NCBI GenBank assembly: GCA_013398015.1 | Contig: VZRR01008215.1 | Coordinates: 474,827-538,826 of the forward strand | Length of the DNA stretch: 64,000 nt | Direction: 5' to 3' | Source: Oreocharis arfaki | Taxonomy: Eukaryota; Chordata; Aves; Passeriformes; Paramythiidae | In this document: positions 12,001-27,000 of the stretch, piece after piece | How the letters are laid out: the number at the start of each line of letters is the position of its first letter | Position numbering within the stretch: the stretch's first letter is position 1 | The notes under the pieces: model-generated | Databases searched by the model: none | What the model was told of the DNA's origin: nothing | The model's input: only the letters and a program-made list of their open reading frames with translations | Position numbers and translations under genes: made by a program

Positions 12001-15000
12001 GGTTTTTTACATGGGATTTTTTTGGTACATGATTCCAGTGTTTTCCTTAAGTATTCCTTTGCACTACTCGTGCTTTTTGGGAATATTAATAATCTTACAT
12101 CAGCTAAGCACCATTAGTTACATTAATTATTAATCTATTAGTTACATTAATTATTAATCCTTATTATTGTTGGCTTTTTACGAAGTTCGTGGAACTTTAG
12201 AACACTTTGTGGGAGTTTCTCACTGCTCATTTTTACACTTTGAACATGGTCAGGCTCTGTAGCAGTCTTGAAGTTCCATGACCACCTACTGCTCCTTTTG
12301 TTTCATTCTGTGTGTCAGTAATACTACTCTTGAAATTCCACAGCTCTAATGTCACTAACAAAACAAACAACAAACCAAACCTTTCTTGTGTGGTTTTCAT
12401 TTATGGACTTCAGCAGGCAGTCACAATGGAATATTTAGAGAAAACATAAAGCAACAGAGAGGTGTATTTAAATTTTAGACATTGTGTAGAGACATTTTTG
12501 ATCCCATGCCTTTATTATTCCGTAGCTTCAGATCAGTGAGGTTTCATAGTCTGGTGGCTCTCCAGATTGTCGGCTAGAGCAACAGAATTGTTCCAGGACT
12601 TGATCGTGCAGCAGATTTACAGTAGTAGTTACAGATCAGAAAACCTGGAAAATTTCTATCTTGTAATACACGCTGTCAGTGTAATTTTGTAATCATGGAT
12701 CTTTCTTGTTCCTAGTCCAGTGCTCCGTGTGTCCTTTTCATTGACGAGATCGATGCAATCACCCCGAAGAGAGAAGTTGCCTCGAAGGACATGGAGCGGA
12801 GGATTGTGGCTCAGTTCCTGACTTGTATGGATGGTGAGTTTCAGGGACAGCTGTGCTAAGACCTAATTCTAATTTTCAGGCTCACTGTCTGCTTTCCTTC
12901 AGTAGTGTCTTGTGCGTACTTTGGAGGAGAAAGTGGCAATAATTTTTCATATTTTGACACAGTTTGCCTGGGGAGTGATGGGAAGTTCATAATAAATTTG
13001 AAGGGGTGTTACTATAGTATTTTCACAGTGGTCTGTACAGCATTGTATAAGCCTGTCTGTTGTATAAATGGAATAATGGGGGAACCTGTTAAATTTAAGT
13101 AATAACTAATCTGTTAATTTTAAAATTTTTGCTTGATTGTGCAAAATGCAAGCTCTAGGTAGTAGAGATAGAGATGAAGAGCAGTTCAGTCTGACTGTTG
13201 ATTAGTTTATCTCTGCTGGCTATTCTCATGTGCTGCAGAAACAGAGTGCCACATATGGGAACATAAGTTGGGACAGTGAGTATGAGTACTGACTTCCTTC
13301 CTTTCTTCCTTCCTTCCTTCCTTCCTTCCTTCCCTTAGACTTGAATAATGTGGCTTCCACTACCCAGGTCCTTGTTATTGGAGCAACAAACAGACCTGAC
13401 TCCCTGGACCCTGCACTGAGGAGAGCTGGGAGATTTGACAGAGAAATTTGTTTGGGGATCCCAGATGAAGGGGCAAGAGAAAAGTATGTGTTGTGAAGTT
13501 AAACTCCTTTTTTGATACATTGATAAATAAGAAAATAATGTGTAAGTTAATGTACAAATTAAGGAAAAGTACTTTGTTGTGTTTAGTTCTGTTTGTACCT
13601 CTACACACCTGTGGGTCAGCACACACTGAAAAGTTGCAGAAGACATTGTGTGCATCTATTTGCCTTGATAGCTGTGCCTGCATTTGGAATGATTTCCTCT
13701 CTTGTGTGCAGATCTGCTTTTAGCATTACGTTAATGGCTTTCCAAGTGCCTTAACACTACAGATGATGGAGTCAAATGTATCTTTTCTTGTGTTCAGGAA
13801 GTTATCACTGTCTTTGGTGCTCCCTATGTAACTATTAAATTAGGAACATAAATTAAGTAAAGCCCATTTGATAGTTCACTCAAGCAGATACCTTAAGCAA
13901 CAGGCCTGGATTCTTCCGTTCCATTCCTCATGACAATATATCAGTCCAGGCATTAACCTGAGCTGCAGTCATCCTGTGTTGTGTAACTCTCCCTTTTTCC
14001 TCCAAAGATCTATGACTGTCAGACAAGGTTAAAAGAAATAAATCCATTTTTGCTTTTTTAATTAAAAAGGAACTGCTACTCATTTCCACAACAGCAAAAA
14101 ACACAGGAAGGGAAGTTTGAAAAACTTGTAGCTTATCTTGTTATGGAAAAGAAAGAAAGGTTAAAGGATAAGTTTCTTCTAGCTCAAATGATCATATTTC
14201 TAATTTGAAGAGACAAACACTTCTGCTTGCAGTGTTGCTCACTTTGTGCTGTCAGCACTCTGGCTGGGTTTTTTTTCCCCTCTTGGCCATATCTCCATTT
14301 TTTTTTCTTCCCTCCCTTCTTCCTCCAGATTTACTGTAATAATTATGTTCCTCTTGGTTGTGGGCAAGACATACAGATCATTAGAGGCAGAACTAAAGAG
14401 TTAACTGAGGAGAGTTGTGGTTCTCGGGTAGTTCCTAAGAACACGTTAAAATGATGATATTCCCAGAAATAGCAGTGTTGAAGGACAGGAGTTGTGAATG
14501 GCCGAGCCATCGTGGTGTGTAGGGATTGCTCACAGGTTAGAGTGGAGTCACAGGCATTCGTATTATTGTTCATTGGTATTTATGTTCCTGGAGGTGTAGG
14601 CTTACAGGGGCTAATGATTTTGTTTTCTTTTTAAAATTACTCCCTCCCCCTGCTTTTCGTTTTGTTTTGTGGAAGGCATGTTGGTGTTGATTTGTTCCTT
14701 TATTTTAAAATGAAAGGGTCATATAGACCTTGTAAGTCCTTACGGTGTGCTGATTTACGGGATAAGTGAGTCTTGCTGAAGGCAGGATTTTGAACTGCTT
14801 AGTTGTGGTTCTGCAGCCTTAGGGGGTGGAATGAGATGAGAAAGTGTACCTGGAGATCTTGCTTTACCTGGTGTTTTCTTGTGCGAATTCAGAACGAGCC
14901 ATTTGTAGTTCTGAACTGTTTACACCTCGACTCAGTCGATTACATATAGCACTTGTCAGAAAAAATCTTGGCTGAAAAAATCGGTCAGTTGTAGAGATTA

Positions 15001-18000
15001 TCCGTAATAAAGATTGAAAGGAGAGATGATGGAACTTGCTAGTGGGAGAGGGAAACAAATGAAATATATTATAATTTTAGAGTTTTGAATAGTTTAATCA
15101 CTTGGTTTTTTCATAACTTTTCTGTAGTTACGTTATTTGATCTGGAAATAATTTGAATTAGTTTTTATTGTAACTAGAAAGTATGTTACCAATCTGGATT
15201 TCTTTGGTTTGTGCTGCCCTTTTTAAAATATTTTCCCAATTAAGTGATATTTTGATATTTTAAACAACTTGATTTGATCAACTGCTCTGAGTTCTTCAGT
15301 GCCAGTGTTTGTGCAGTGACATTGGCTTTTGCCTTTTTTTTTCTTTTTTGACAAGTCATGTGGTTTTCAGTTGTCCTTTGCTTAGAAGAGCAGCAGGAAA
15401 TTTTGGTGGACCCTGAATGAGATTTTTAAAGCTTCAGCCGTGATACAAAGTGGAAAAAGCTCCCATTAGAAGAAGTGTGAAGTGTAGCTCTTCACTGTCA
15501 GTTACACAGAGCTGTTTTGTGTTGCTGAGGAAACTGCCCAAGGAGGTGTAACTTTACCTTCGAATGAGGATGAGGTAACTCAGGAGGCAATAACAGAAGC
15601 CCTGTGTTGCCTACTGGAAGTTTTACTGGGGGCCCAGGAAGTATCTGCACTTGTATTTCACTGACAGCAGTCAGGGAAAGATACTGAAGGTTAAACCAGA
15701 GCTCCTCACACAGTCTGATTCATTTACTTCTTGCAGATTAGCTTGTTGTGGATGTTCTTCAATAAATGAATTTTAAAGGTGGCATGGAACAGACAATGCA
15801 GATTTAGGTTGTTAGGAATACAAGGTTAAGTGTATCAATGGATAACTCATGTGCATCTCTGTGGTACACTCTGAGACCTAGCCCATCGGTTTTGAACATA
15901 AACTAAGGTTGAAAGAATCTGTAATACTTGGGTCACCAAAACCACTGATGTGCAATGCCTGGTTGAGGCTGTTGGTTTTTGTTTAAGAACTGACAAGAAG
16001 TTTATACACAGTTCTGTGGCTTTCAGCGTTGGTTACTCCCTACTTAAGTGAAAACTTCCCACTGTGCTGCTTCAGTTCATGTGGACTGAAAGAGACATTA
16101 AATGCTGTTTGTTTTCATGTGGGAAACAAAAAAGCAACAGCTTTTTCTCTGGCTTTATCTTTTCTTTTTTTTTCCCCTCTACTTGAGTAGAATTCTGCAG
16201 ACTTTGTGCCGAAAACTGAAGCTCCCAGAGTCGTTTGAATTCCGTCATTTAGCGCGGCTGACTCCGGGCTATGTGGGGGCTGATCTGATGGCCCTGTGTC
16301 GTGAGGCAGCCATGTGCACGGTCAACAGGGTCCTGATAACATCTGAGGAGCAGAGGAGAAAACACACACGCTCTGAGGGGAGCACAGCTGAAGGAAGTAT
16401 GGGGGGAGGAACAGACATCCTGGTGGAAGAGGGCACCAAACAACCAGAGCTTCCTCCTAAGGTAGGTGTTCCTTCAAGTGTGTGTTTTTAACATCTGAAG
16501 AGTTGGGCCATTTTAGAGTTATGAAAGTCATTGCTCATAAATTCCCAAACATCCACAGCCAACCTAATATTAAATTCAGATTTAGAAATGTCGGTTTCTA
16601 AGGCAGGAGCTTAACTCCTAATGACCCTGTAATGGGTCGGGAAAAGTGGCTTCCAAACTCCAGTCCTCCTGAAAATCATGTTCGTGTTTTATACAAGGTG
16701 TATTTTTTCCCTGGGATTTTTTGTTTTGTTTGTGCTGTGTTATTTTGTCTTCTAGCATAGCAGAGTTTAAAAGAGTGGCTCTATCTCTCTTCAGAAGTGT
16801 ATTGACTGTAACAGAATTTTTGAAGTATCAGACTTGCACTGGATATTTTGCACAAGCTATTTGCTGTGCCCTCAGTAAAATATCTATTATGATGCCTGGG
16901 GCTCTTCCCTGACCCGGCAGAGTTACAGTAAGCTAAAGTCTAGAAGTATTTATGCAGCCTTTGTTTACCCTCCAGCTATGTGATTACTTGAGGTAAATCA
17001 CATGTGGTATCAAGTACCTGTAGCAGGTTTGAAGAAGAGATGGGCTGTTAATGTGCAGCACAACTGGAACTCTGTTGCAGAAAATAGTATTTCAAGTGCC
17101 AGAATTATTCTTTGGCCTAAGTAACATGAAGGTTAGTGAAGCAGAGCAACTTTATAGAGAAATCCTTGGACTTACTTCTCAAAATTTGGAGTCTGTATAT
17201 GCCTTCATTCTGTGCAGGCCTCCTAAGGATTTGTCTGGAGATAAGTGGGCTTAAATGCACATTGTGCTCAGATTCTGTTTTTAGAGGGACTGTCAAAGAG
17301 CACTGTTGCTGTGATGACAGAAATCAGTGTAAAAAGCTGCAGTAAGCCTTTGTATCAGTGTAACTTAAGCTTAGTGCTTATACCTCCCAGTGCTCCCTGG
17401 GGCCTGCTGTAGCCAAAAGAAAGTGGGGAGGGGCAGGTAGTTGCAGCTTTTATCAACATCACCATGATCAGAGGGGTCATTGAGAATGAGGAAGTCTAAT
17501 CCTAACAAAGCCATGTTTTGATAGCTGGCAGGAGGTTGACATAGTCTAATACAGGGTATTGTCATTAAAACCCTTGTATTATGTTTATAATGGAAAAATA
17601 AACATACAAAACCTTTAAAAATCATTCACACAATTCGAGTAAACAAACCCTGTGGTCTTGGCTATTTCAGAGTTTCTCTCAATGGCTCTGTTAAGAAGAA
17701 GAGGGAGAGCTTAAAGGGAGTATCAGGCATTCTAAGCACTTGTATTTCTTTGTGGTCAGTTGTAGAGCTATCCTAGCTGAAATTGATGGAAATGCATACT
17801 TTTTCTTTGTACTCCTGTAGGAAAAATGTTGAAACTTAACACAGTTTTTACATTTATTTTTTCTCCCTCTGTCTTAAAATGAAAATCCTGATACAGTTTT
17901 ACTTGTAGTGCAGTACCAGTTTGCTTTGGTACTGCCTTTCTGTATTAGAATGGGGATGCATTTGTGTTGTGAAGATATAAAGTTCTTTGATGAAACATTT

Positions 18001-21000
18001 TCTCAGGTAGTTTCACCAGTGTGGAACTGATTGGAGAACCTGGAATGTACCTCCCTGGGTCACTGTGGTCTGCAACATGGGGCAGTGTAGGAAAAGCATT
18101 ACCCTGCATCTCTGTTCTGTTTGCCCGGACTTTATCAGGGCCTGATTGCAGAACCAGGTCTAATCAGACTGAGGAAATCAGTTGTCTTGAAATCAGGTGG
18201 TGTTAAATAAAAGTGGATGTTCTAGAAGTGTGTTAAGAGTTTTAACAGTTCGTACGGAACTGAGTATTCTGCACATTGTTGGAATTGTGCTGTCCAGCAG
18301 TTTTTCACTTTCTCTTGAAAGCAGTTTCTCGTTAAAAGCAGAATTAATACATATAAATAACAGATATTTTGGAAATTTCAGCATGGAAATAGCTCTCTCT
18401 TAGTCAGTGTGGGAGAAGCAGTAGGAAGAACTGGAAGGCAAAATACACTTGAAGGCGTGCTAGCTCAGTTTCTGTAGCATCTAAATCAAAATTTTATGCT
18501 CAGCTCAGTGCTTTCAAACCTGTTAAATGTACACACAGCTTCCCTGGAACATTTTTATCATTAATAGCGATTTTACATATTTTATGTGTATTGTACATAA
18601 TAACGTGATTGATAGTTGAAGTATGGCTTTGAAAAAGCCCTTAAAATGGTTCTAGAAGTCTAACCCAGTTGCATAATCCTTTTCTCTCCCTTTCCATGTA
18701 TCTTAAGGATGAATTGCAGAGACTTTTGGATTTGCTGAAGGAGCAAGACCCATTGCCTGAGGAACAGCTGCAGAAGCTGTGCATTGAGATGAATGATTTT
18801 ATTGTTGCGCTGTCATCAGTGCAACCCTCTGCCAAGAGAGAAGGCTTTGTCACAATTCCTGATGTGACATGGGCAGACATCGGAGCCCTGGAGGATGTTC
18901 GGGAGGAGCTGATTATGGCAATATTGGTATGTCTTAACCTTACTTCCAAAGATCTGGTGCACTCTCCCCTGTGCAGGAAATAAAACTATGTTTGTTTTCA
19001 GTATTTATTTAAGGTACAGTGGTATTTTGCAATGTCTTTTTTTTTTAAAACAGTCAAACTTCTGTAATTCACTTTAGAATTTGTTTCATATCTGGTGTTT
19101 GTATTTAACACTTTGGGTTTTGTATTCATGCTTTCAGTGTGTTTGTATTGCTCAGTCTTTAAGTATTCTAAAAGTTTTGTACCAATAACCTTGGTTATGC
19201 AACTGCCACATAAAGAACTTAGCTGGAAGCTTAGCAGTCTTGCTGCCAGTCAGAGGGAAGCTTAACCTTAACACCTTTAGGTAACTTTGGTAAATAAAAT
19301 CTTTGCCTCTGAATAAGGATATTTCTCCCATTTAGGGGTAATTAGCAGTGCAAGATACTAAAGTGCTTTATTTTTTCTTCTTTATACTAAAGAATCTTTA
19401 TTCTTTTAGCCTGTAAAAAATTGGAATAAAGAACTTGCTATGAATGATTTTTCATCCAGTTGTAACTAAAATGAAAGGTTTCATGTTTTCTTTATGCCAG
19501 AGATAATGATGATAATTTCTTTATAGGCACCTGTGCGAAACCCAGAGCAGTTTAAAGCTCTGGGCCTGACTACTCCAGCTGGTGTCCTGCTTGCAGGGCC
19601 TCCAGGATGTGGCAAAACACTGTTAGCTAAGGTAATGTATTTTCTAAACATCATTAAAAACACTGGAGAATCTTCTTGAAGTGGATGTTTTCGTAGGATG
19701 AGTCTGGATGATAGTGCCAGGTGTTGGGCTTTTGCACCACATCTCAGAAAATTAAATTTAGGCCTTCGTGCTAAACTTATTTGATTTTTCTTGCATAAAG
19801 TTACAACTTTGTGTGAGTTGAGAGGGAATTCCTGCAAAACTTGAAGGAATGAAGTTGGTTAAGGAGAAAGCAGCAAAGATGAGAAGAAACTCTATTGGAT
19901 ACCCACTTTTATGGAATATTTCGCTGTAATTAAATTATATATTTGGGAGTACTCTACATTCTATTATATATATGTAATTTTATTTATTATATTTACCTTC
20001 TTGAAATTGCTTCTGTTTTCCTTTTGAGCATTCCAGTTCTTACAGCCTCTCCTTGTAAATGCAGATAATCATGCAAATTTCAGATTGTTTCTCATCTTAT
20101 GGGGTTGGATGTTTCTTTAACTCCCATAGTTATTGGGCATTCTTCATCTGGTGTGGGGAGTGGGGTGTGAATCTGGAGCTGCCTCATCAGAGAGAGAGAG
20201 AGAATACATTGCTAAATTCGCTGCTCCCCTCCCACTCTTAATTGCATATAATTATACTTTGTACTGTTTTCTGTATTTTGCAAACAGTTGATAACTCTGT
20301 TCTTTCCACTGTATATGTTTATCACTCCATGGACAGAAGCAAAGAAGACATGATTAATGTGTGTTATATATATCTATATATCTATATATATCTGATTTTA
20401 CCTTTTTCATAGGCTGTGGCAAACGAGTCTGGACTGAACTTCATATCTGTGAAAGGTCCTGAGCTGCTAAATATGGTATGTGCTAATCATGGGACTTACG
20501 CTATTTATGGAATTCTTGTCCAAAATGTGGGCCAAGCAAAATTCCTGATAATTACACAACTGATACTGGTGCAACTGAAGTTGCCTTGTTTAACCTCTCC
20601 TTGAAGATTTTAGCAGCCAAGTTGTCCATGTGAAAAGAAAAAAGTCACTTGTGTAGCTTAAATATTTATCTTAGTTTAAATTACCTGGCACATGGAGCCT
20701 TCTTGACTTGAAGTAGGGTTTCTGAATGGCCAGCTATATACATCACTGCTTTTCTGGAGCATGGAGATTTTAAATGTCAACAGATAAAAGTGCTGTAGTT
20801 CAAATTTTTGAAGCACTGGACTTAGAAGAGCTGTGATGTAACTTCAGTCCCCTTTAGAGTCAGGAGAATGTGTTGAACTGAGCAAGGTGGCTGCAGCTCC
20901 CATCTGGGAAGGCCATGGCAATTTTCTGCTTATCAGTAATATGGAAGCTGAAACCAACATACTGGATTTGATGGATCTCTTCCCAAACATTTTTATATGT

Positions 21001-24000
21001 CTGCTCCAATTACTGATACAGGCAGGAAATACAGCATTTAAGTTAGTGAGGAGCCCTGCTTCCTTGTAGAATACAGAGAAAATGGTTGGCTGTGTTTCAG
21101 AGACTGTGTTAGCATATAAATTGTATCAAAACATGTTTTGTTTGGAAAAAATTAAGTGTTTGCATTTACAACTTCACAGCCCCTGTTCCTACAGTTCAGC
21201 ATTCAAAATGGAATTCTGGCTGACTTTCAGTTCCCTACCACCAAGCCCCTGTCTTCAGGCAACGACTCCATGAACTTCAGATGTTCATTGTGTTCACATT
21301 GCTCACTGGGTTTGTTTATGAGCAGCTGAGCAACAGGGTCCTTAATTAAGACTATATTTGTTAATTCTCATCACCAGAATGATGGCAAGTTAGATTTATT
21401 GCCCAGGAAAAAAGGCAATTCTATTAAACTCTGAGTGTAGTGCAAATTGTCAAAAGTCAACCAGTGACAATTAGTTCCCGTGTAAATCCTCATCAGTAAG
21501 GAAACAGAGAAAAGAGACTGTTACCAGAAATAAACAGATTAGTGGGTTGCATTTCTCCCTTGCAAAGTACCTTAAATAGTGTTTAAAACTATTGATTTTT
21601 TTTTTCCAAGCAAAATCTTCATGTCTTGCATTGTTTCAATATTATTTCTTTTACTTTTTTAGTACGTTGGTGAAAGTGAGCGTGCTGTCCGTCAGGTATT
21701 CCAGCGTGCCAGGAATTCAGCCCCCTGTGTTATATTCTTTGATGAAGTTGATGCTTTGTGCCCTCGGAGGTCTGACCGTGAGGTGAGTCTGCCTTCAAGT
21801 ATCTCCACAAATAAATACTCTCAGTTACAGCATTTGGGACATTGCAGGCAACAGAAGTACCCAGACGGGTATCTCCCAAGAAAAGCAATCCACTAGGCTT
21901 TCTGTCAATGGAGGGAAGATGTGTTGGTCAAGTTTTATAAAGCTTAATACTTTTTTAGTAGGCATATATAGAAAGAATATCCAGAGAAATTCAGGTGCAG
22001 CTATTGAGTTTTTTATTGTTAATGCTACTATGGCATTAACATTTAACTCTCAGTAGCTCACCTGCTGAGACTGTGGTTTCAGGGGTTTAAATATTTCAGA
22101 ACTCTTCTTCCCTCAAAAAAGTCAATATTGAGAAATGTTTTGTCTTCTTGTTGGCGTAGATATCAGAACGATTAGTACTAATATTTATATGTACTCCTTT
22201 AAGTGAGTCCTTTAGTTTTGATGGGAAAGAAAAGGTTTGCCACATGTTAAAATACGTGGCAAGTGTGTAGATGGCATGAATTTGGGATGGACACATGCAA
22301 AGAATATGATAGACGGAATCCACAATGCAGCTACATTGAAAGTGTGGAAAAGAAACATTTTCTTTGAGTAATATTTCAGTGAGGGGAGTTAGTAGATCTT
22401 TGGTTCTTTTACCTTGAAATATTCGCATTCCCACTGTTTCCTTGATTTTGCTGACAAATTTTTCCTTTCAAAGTCAGGAGCCAGTGTGCGAGTGGTGAAC
22501 CAGCTCCTCACAGAGATGGATGGGCTGGAGAATCGGCAGCAGGTGTTCATCATGGCTGCCACAAACAGGCCAGGTAAGGACCTGGAAGTCACAAACAAGA
22601 AACCAAACGTCCTTGGTTCTAGTCTGATGAAATCATGTGTTCTTAAACATTTGAATTCTGTAACTAAGCCTGTTCTGTACTTAAAATTACAGTGTCTCCT
22701 CAAATCCACAGCTTTCCTGATGAGTTAATTTGTTCCTTGTTCATGTGGCAATGTGAGAAAAGCAATCTCTAAAATGTGTCTCAGTTAGCACCTGGTACCA
22801 TTGCTGTTAAAATGCTTTGAAAGACCTTTGACTGCTGTGGATTATCTCCTTGCAATGTAAAAGCAGAAAAGAGACCTAAAAAGTAATTTTAAAATATTTT
22901 TACTACTTAAATCAATTTTCTATCCAAAGCAGCCTTACAGTTTTGTGCTTTTTTTTTTTTTTTCCCATTTAGACATCTATCTCGTATTAAATCATTTTTC
23001 CATTTGCTTGTCTTTTGCTTCCTGGGCTCCATGTTCTGAACTAGACTCTGTTTGGAACAGTTACTGTCCTGTTACCTCATGGTCTGTCCAGCTTGGGTAT
23101 GGACAGCTGTCTTTGCTCCCTTGCTGGCTCTTCAGGTTTTGGTAGCTCTTGCAATTTCAGCAGCATCTTCTCAGTTAATGACCTAAATACTGATGTCTGC
23201 TTTACAAACATCACATGTTTTGTAAGCAATTTTCTGCCTCTTTTTTTTTTGTTTTATATTATGGAGGAGTGTTTTATTCGTAGCGAGAAAATTGTGTTTT
23301 CCTGAATGTGAATTCCATCTAAAAGCTGTGATTTGTAAGTAAAGGAATTTGTTGTCAGTTTAGAGAGAAACAAGCATGAAGATGTTGCCCTTCCTTGGTT
23401 ATGAGGATTTTTTGAATATTGCAACTGAAATGAAACACAGGGTTACAAGTCTGTCCTGGTAAAACCATACTGGTTGTGGGTACCAGAATTTCGGAAAGAA
23501 CCGTTGCACCTAGAATTTGGCAAATTACTACTTGCAGTGAGACACAGTTATTTCTTACCTGCATGTATTAAGTAAGGACAAGATGTAGAGTTTTGCTGAG
23601 AAATGGCTTAACAGGGGAAATAGTAGCATGGCTGTTTTGGATATAATTTGGAAGATGAGAAAGTTAAAATACTTGATATTGCTTGTGTTTTATAAATTAA
23701 GGAAAATTTGGTCTGAAATCGTCTATAATAGGCAACTGTGAGGTGGGTTTGGTTTTTTTCCAATGGTCGAAAGCTTCAAAGATTTGGAGGATGATCTTCC
23801 TGTGTCTCGAGTTCTTTGCATCGTGACAGACTCTTGGGCCTTCCACGTGATGAAGTACGAGCAGAAGGGGCTTAAATCTCTATCTGCTTGTACAAATTCT
23901 TTGACTTAAAGTGATAGGTTTTCCTGGCATGAGCTTGCTGGTCCTGAGCTGTATAATGCAATGCAGAACAGAAAATAAGGTTATACTATATATAGGTGCA

Positions 24001-27000
24001 GTGGGATGTACCCAAGGGTGTTGGTGGGAGTGTCTCCCAGTTGCCTTAGGGAAGAGATCTCTCCCTAAATTAGTTGTGCTATTCTAAGTATTTGTATCAA
24101 GCAGCCTCATTTGGAAGTGTTTCTCAAGGGCTTCTTACCTAATTACTGCCTTGTCATTATCTCTGACTGGTAGCTCGGGCTGGGAATTCCAGCACTTTTG
24201 AAGTGGAGGACACGTCCAGCTGCACTTCCTGCAGTGCCTCCTCAGCCGGTTGGGCACGGGGCCAGTCCTTTTTGGGCTGCTCTGTGTCACTGTTCTGAGC
24301 TAAGGATTCCTCTCGTGGAGGCAGCTGAGTGCAAGCACTCCAGCAGCTTTACCAGGGCCAGTTTAGGGAAAATATTGCTCAGATGTTAATTTCAAAATAT
24401 AAATACTTATGTGTAGCAGGTTTGTCCTAATTCCCTGATTGAGATTTACATCGATTCAGTGCTTGCTTAGAGGTCTGATTTTCATGAGTACGTGAGATAG
24501 ACACCTGTGCAGTTGTTTATTCCCTCCTCTATAAGCCTTATACTGGGTGCATTTTTACCACTATGTGGTTAGAAAGTACCTCTGGAATGGCGTGGGGATC
24601 TTTTTTCCTTTTTTTTTTCTTCAGCTTTAAAATGTCACTGTTGCCTTGTTCAGCTGCAGTGGCAGGTGTACTGTTGGACCATACAGGAATAGTTTTGAGG
24701 GCAGCTGGGAAATGTATAAGGCATGAAATCAGCAGTGTATTATTGGTGATATTGGTGAAAAAAGTGGATTTGAGGTAAAAACGCCAAATGCAAAGAAAAT
24801 ACAAAGTCAGGGATAACAAATACAAATAATTTCTGTTTACTGAATTTGTAAATGAATTTATATCCTTCAATTTGATGATTTTATCTTGATAAAGATTTTC
24901 TCTTGATAAAGACACAAGGAGTTGTTTTGCCAGCACTAATAAAACTATTTTTTTTCTGAATGGCCAAGCTTGGCACATCCAGCTTCTGTAGGAGGAGGCA
25001 GTTTGGATAGAATGAATGTCTTGCTTCAGAAGGACATCAGCTGTGTGTATGATAATATTTTGGATAGGTTTAGACCATAAATTTTTCCTGTGATACCTGC
25101 ATTTGTCAGTATGAGGAAATAAAGTTTCCAACTGATGCAGCTTTCATCAGAACAATTTCTACTGAAGTTATGGTTTGATTTTTCTCTCCTGTAGTTATTC
25201 ACTGTTCATGGGGCCCTGGAGAAGTCAGAAACCAAAGGAAGTTTTGCTGGTGTGGTCTGGGTACTTAACAGGAGCACAGTGCAGGTAGAGAGCAGGGAAG
25301 TGTGTGCTGGTAAAGCACTCTTAACCACCTTAAGAATGCAAAGCCCAGGCAGAAACCTGTAGGACAAGCATAGCTTATGCTGGCTACTATATTGAAGTGA
25401 TTCCCACAAACAGTTAAAGCTGTGGTGCCTGAGAAGGTCTTTAATCTTTGTAAGAAAGATTTTTCTGTCATTGTTGTGGTGAACAGAGGTGCTGCTGGGG
25501 TGGGGGGCTGTGTGGTGTACATATGAATAATATTTGTGTCCCAGCAGAACTGCCTGCAGTCTTCCACTGGGCCAGTACTGTCAAGTGTGAGATCCCATGG
25601 TTTTTAATCCATGTTTGTAGAATTTATTGGGAGAGAAAATGGCTTTTCAAGATGCTTCTTTTTTTAGAGTGTTTGCATGCAGGGTAGCTTTGATAGTTGG
25701 TTGCTGGTACTGTTCATGACTGTCAGTGTTTGTTGTCAGCATTGTAGCCTGAAATCATTGTGCAATAGGAAGAGTCTGCTCTCCTAAGTTATTATTACTG
25801 CTGTTGTTGTTGTTATTGTTATTGCTTTTATTGTTATTATTATTCTTATCTAGGAGTAGTTGCAGTTAGGATAGCAGTGGCTCAACCACTTTTGGCATCA
25901 AGGTATGTTCCTGGCACAGCTGTTCCAGTGAGGTGTTGGCACCTGGGACAAGGTATTATTGTGAAATGGTGGTGGTTTATACCCCATGGCTGAAGACTGC
26001 CAAATTCTCTTTTGTATAGCCATTAAACACTTGGAAGGTTTTAATTCCCATTTTGCCAAAAGGACAGGCACAATAGTTTGGTTCCTTTGTTTATCAAATA
26101 CACTCTGCAAGTGGTAGTTCTTATTCTGGCAGTGCTGAAATAAGCCTTTGATGTGCCCTAAAACGCAGGATATTTGTGTGGTTTTTGCACTTACTCAGTG
26201 ACTTTGAAAGTCCTCTGTAGTTATTTCTTGACTACTCCCTAAATTAGCCGGGATGCAGTATTCCCAACTCAATCTCTTTCCACCTAAATGCAGAATCGAT
26301 GTCAAACTTTGTCTGAAGACAATTAAACTTTTAAAGTACTCAATATCATTAGAGAGAGAGGAGGAAAAAATAGAGGCAGAAATATCATGTCTTGTTAGAA
26401 CCTTTATGAGTCAAAATAATTACATTATATTCTTTTCTAGCCTACTTTCTTCCCCAAATCCAAGACTAAATACTACACAAATGCCAAACACTACTGTTAA
26501 ATAAAATCTATAATTTCCCACAATTTTCTAGTTACCAGTTTGAATTTCAGGATGGCATACTGCTCTTTCTGCTTTTCTCTTACTTCCCCAGGCTTTGAGC
26601 ATTTATAAACTCCTTAGAGCAATGCTGACCAAGGCATCAGCAGGATTTCCTCTGGGATCTGGGGAGCTGTATGTAACATGAGGAAACAGACAAGATTTTA
26701 AACTTGACATAAATTGTGATGATGTCTTGCTTTTATTCATGGCCTCTTTCTCTAGCTTTCTTAAATTAATTCTTGCAAAATTCCCCTTCTGCTGTTACCT
26801 TTGAGAATGATCCTAGTTTCAGCGAGTTCTATTTTTTGTTAGCAAGTTTATTTTAATTCTTTTAGAGCTATTCACCTGAACCACATGTTTTGAAACACAA
26901 TAAAAAATAATCACCAGTCTTTTAACAATAGTTACAGTTTGGGTTTGGGCATTGTTTGTGTTTTTACCTGTTTACACATGTTGCTGAATTAAAGGCGAGA

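Larger units (their letters stand above)
9173..16461 (+). other. NVL: NVL exons 9-13: AAA domain D1 and inter-domain linker
   Basis: Exons: 9173-9307 (Walker A GPPGCGKT), 10755-10856 (pore region, VSGVSGESEQKLRELFEQA), 12716-12833 (Walker B FIDEIDAITPKRE), 13339-13483 (sensor 1 GATNRPDSLDP and the arginine-finger segment RRAGRFDRE), 16191-16461 (sensor 2 region GYVGADLMALCREAA, then a low-conservation linker rich in Gly, Glu and Ser). All catalytic motifs are present, so D1 is predicted competent for ATP binding and hydrolysis. Exons 9 and 10 begin and end in phase 0. Confidence 0.95.
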
